Source: Thermoleophilia bacterium | GTDB lineage: Bacteria > Actinomycetota > Thermoleophilia > Gaiellales > Gaiellaceae | NCBI GenBank assembly: GCA_025936595.1 | Contig: JAICTB010000111.1 | Coordinates: forward strand, 1 to 7,258 | Direction of reading: 5' to 3' | DNA: 7,258 nucleotides | In this document: piece by piece, positions 5,676 to 7,258 of the stretch | Layout: every line of letters begins with the position of its first letter | Position numbering within the stretch: the first letter of the stretch is position 1 | The notes under the pieces: model-generated | Told to the model about the DNA's origin: nothing | Database searches by the model: none | What the model saw: only the letters and a program-made list of their open reading frames with translations | Position numbers and translations under genes: made by a program

Positions 5676-6377
5676 GTGTTCGAGATCGGCAACAGTCTTC
5701 GCGAAGCTCGTCTGCGCCGCGGCGTCGACTTCGCGCAAGCGGAGGTCGCGACGAAGATCCGCGGCAAGTACCTGCTCGCGCTCGAGGAGGAGCGGTTCGA
5801 GCTCCTGCCCGCCCAGACCTACGTCAAGGGCTTCCTCCGCACCTACGCCGAGTACCTCGGCCTCGACGGCCAGCTCTACGTCGACGAGTTCAACTCGCGG
5901 TTCGTCAGCGGCGCGGACGAGCACGAGCCGCGGACGCGGCGCTCGGCCGCGCGGCCGGAGCGGCGAAACCGGCGGCTCGAGACGAATGTCGTGCTGCTGG
6001 CGCTCGGCGCGGTTGCGATCCTGACCGTGATCGTGATCTCAGCCTGGAAGGTCAGCGGCGGCACGACTCCCGCGACGAAGCCGACGACGTCGGTCGTAAC
6101 CACGCGAACGGGCGCGCCTCCGCCGCTCCTCACCGTGACTGCGCTGCGCGGCTCGACGCACGTGATCGCACGCGTCGCCAACGCACGCGGCAACGTGGCC
6201 TACGACGGAACGGTGCAGGAGGGCGATGCGCCCGTCGGCATCCGCGGCCGACGGCTCTGGGTGCAGATCGACTCGCCGGAGAACCTGCGCATCCAGGTGC
6301 GCGGCAAGCTCGTCCACGTGCCGGGGCTCGAGCCGCGCGTGATCATCATCACGGCCACCGGTTGGCGTCCCGCCTAA
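5676..6377 (+). CDS. RodZ-like membrane-anchored helix-turn-helix protein
   Basis: This 233-residue protein has RodZ architecture. Residues 3-76 are a cytoplasmic helix-turn-helix of the HTH_25 type: IGNSLREARLRRGVDFAQAEVATKIRGKYL, then ALEEERFELLPAQTYVKGFLRTYAEYLGLD, the family's characteristic YVKGFLRxYAxxLGLD segment. An Arg-rich stretch (86-100) precedes one membrane helix (104-124), followed by a Thr/Pro-rich linker (128-150) and a beta-rich extracytoplasmic domain (151-233) resembling the DUF4115 tail (VTALRGSTHVIARVA, GTVQEGD, RLWVQIDSPENLRIQVRGK). In rod-shaped bacteria RodZ links MreB to the wall-elongation machinery; whether MreB exists here cannot be seen, and some homologues act elsewhere. 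The start is GTG at 5676 because the HTH begins immediately after it. Its end overlaps the predicted cinA start. The domain call is strong; the cell-shape role is inferred. Confidence 0.88.
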   Translation: MFEIGNSLREARLRRGVDFAQAEVATKIRGKYLLALEEERFELLPAQTYVKGFLRTYAEYLGLDGQLYVDEFNSRFVSGADEHEPRTRRSAARPERRNRRLETNVVLLALGAVAILTVIVISAWKVSGGTTPATKPTTSVVTTRTGAPPPLLTVTALRGSTHVIARVANARGNVAYDGTVQEGDAPVGIRGRRLWVQIDSPENLRIQVRGKLVHVPGLEPRVIIITATGWRPA

Positions 6378-7258
6378 GATCATCGATCGTCGCGTCGGGC
6401 TCGGAGCTCGTCCGCGGCGACCGCAACGATCGAAACGGACCGTTTCTCGCCGGGTCGTTGCTGCGGCTCGGGATCGAGCCGGCACGGATCACGATCGTGG
6501 GGGACGACGCCGCCGATCTCGAGGCGGCTCTCTCCGCGGGGCTCGAGCACGACCTGCTCGTCGTCTCGGGCGGGCTCGGCCCGACCCACGACGACCGGAC
6601 GATCGAGCTGCTCGCGCGCGCGGCCGGCGTCGAGCTGGCGGTCGACGAGGAGCTCGCGGCGGAGATCGAGACGCTCTCACGGCGGGTCGCGACGCGGCTC
6701 GGCCGCCCCTACGCGGAGTTCGAGCACGGTGTCCGCAAGCAGGCGATGCTGCCCACGGGCGCGCTCTGGGTCGGGCTCGTCGGCACGGCGCCTGCGGTCG
6801 TGCTCGAGCACGCGAACGGCGTGGCGGTCGCGCTGCCGGGACCGCCGCGCGAGCTGCAGGAGCTCTGGCCGCGCGTCCTCGAGACGCCGCCGCTGCGCCG
6901 GCTGCTCGAGCAGGCCTCTGCGCCCGAGCGGCGTGTGCTGCGGCTGCATGGCGTCTCGGAGTCCGCGGTCGCACAGGCGCTCGCCGCCGCCGGCGGAGAG
7001 GGGGACGGCGTCGACGTGACGATCTGCGCACGCGAGTTCGAGCTCCACATCGACCTCTTCGTGCAGCCCGGCGCGGAGGCGCGGGCGGACGAGCTCGAGC
7101 GGCGCCTGGTCGAGGCGCACGAGCGGTTTCTGTTCTCGCGCGACGAGCGTTCGACGGCCGAGCTCGTGCTCGCGCTCGTGCGCGGGCGCGGCCTGACGAT
7201 CGCCACCGCCGAGTCGTGCACCGGCGGCCTCGTGGCGGCGCGTCTTACCGACGTCCCC
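6362..7258 (+). CDS. cinA: CinA family protein (NMN amidohydrolase/nucleotide pyrophosphatase), 3' end outside window
   Basis: 299 codons are visible and no stop is reached. The N-terminal domain is the MoCF/molybdopterin-binding-like fold (COG1058): IVASGSELVRGDRNDRNGPFLA near the start, TIVGDD, and the hallmark GGLGPTHDD at 70-78, followed by a segment ending in ALPGPPREL. This domain has been linked to ADP-ribose/NMN pyrophosphatase activity. A middle segment contains LRLHGVSESAVAQAL. The C-terminal PncC domain, which deamidates nicotinamide mononucleotide in pyridine nucleotide salvage, begins near residue 260 and shows ATAESCTGGLVAARL, with the conserved Ser at 285; about 120-140 residues are missing beyond the window. 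The start is uncertain: TTG at 6362 overlaps the RodZ-like gene by 16 bases, and no ATG or GTG precedes the conserved IVASG in this frame. It is often found before recA, which may follow outside the window. Confidence 0.93.
   Translation, partial: MASRLRSSIVASGSELVRGDRNDRNGPFLAGSLLRLGIEPARITIVGDDAADLEAALSAGLEHDLLVVSGGLGPTHDDRTIELLARAAGVELAVDEELAAEIETLSRRVATRLGRPYAEFEHGVRKQAMLPTGALWVGLVGTAPAVVLEHANGVAVALPGPPRELQELWPRVLETPPLRRLLEQASAPERRVLRLHGVSESAVAQALAAAGGEGDGVDVTICAREFELHIDLFVQPGAEARADELERRLVEAHERFLFSRDERSTAELVLALVRGRGLTIATAESCTGGLVAARLTDVP

Noticed and set aside
1..7258. Mobile element, CRISPR array, defence or toxin-antitoxin system
   Set aside because: I saw no transposase, integrase, spaced repeat array, tRNA-linked att site or toxin-like small gene pair. 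Composition and strand are uniform across the window.

Overview
The window is GC-rich, tightly packed DNA with every gene on the + strand. Codon third positions are almost all G or C, several starts lack a clear Shine-Dalgarno, and the proteins look like those of deep-branching, high-GC Actinomycetota. My best guess is class Thermoleophilia (Gaiellales or Solirubrobacterales type). That placement is an inference from protein style and gene order, not from a marker-gene comparison.

Positions 1-5327 hold a nucleoside-type ABC importer of the BMP/PnrA class. In order: the 3' end of a BMP-family substrate-binding protein (2-382); a hairpin resembling an intrinsic terminator (409-436); a second, shorter and divergent BMP-like lipoprotein (455-1324); a double-domain ATPase (1337-2857); and two inner-membrane permeases (2854-4107 and 4104-5327). 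The last three are joined by 4-base ATGA overlaps and two have strong Shine-Dalgarno sequences, so ATPase and permeases are probably translated from one message. The binding protein would deliver substrate (by family, purine or other nucleosides) to the permease pair, and the ATPase would drive import.

Positions 5314-5640 encode a small protein with three predicted membrane helices whose start lies inside the last permease gene; I cannot assign a function. It is followed by a short intergenic stretch with an inverted repeat and a -10-like hexamer.

Positions 5676-7258 hold a RodZ-like protein (cytoplasmic helix-turn-helix, one membrane helix, extracytoplasmic domain) and then cinA, which runs off the window just after the start of its C-terminal NMN-deamidase domain. 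RodZ-like followed by cinA recalls the conserved rodZ/pgsA/cinA/recA neighbourhood of many Gram-positive bacteria, but pgsA is not between them here.

No tRNA, rRNA, CRISPR array, insertion sequence or phage gene was seen, and no gene-free stretch exceeds about 75 bases. I see a housekeeping and transport region rather than a new defence or mobile system. The parts most worth a second look are the divergent second BMP lipoprotein, the repeated membrane extension on the second permease, and the inverted repeat in front of the RodZ-like gene.
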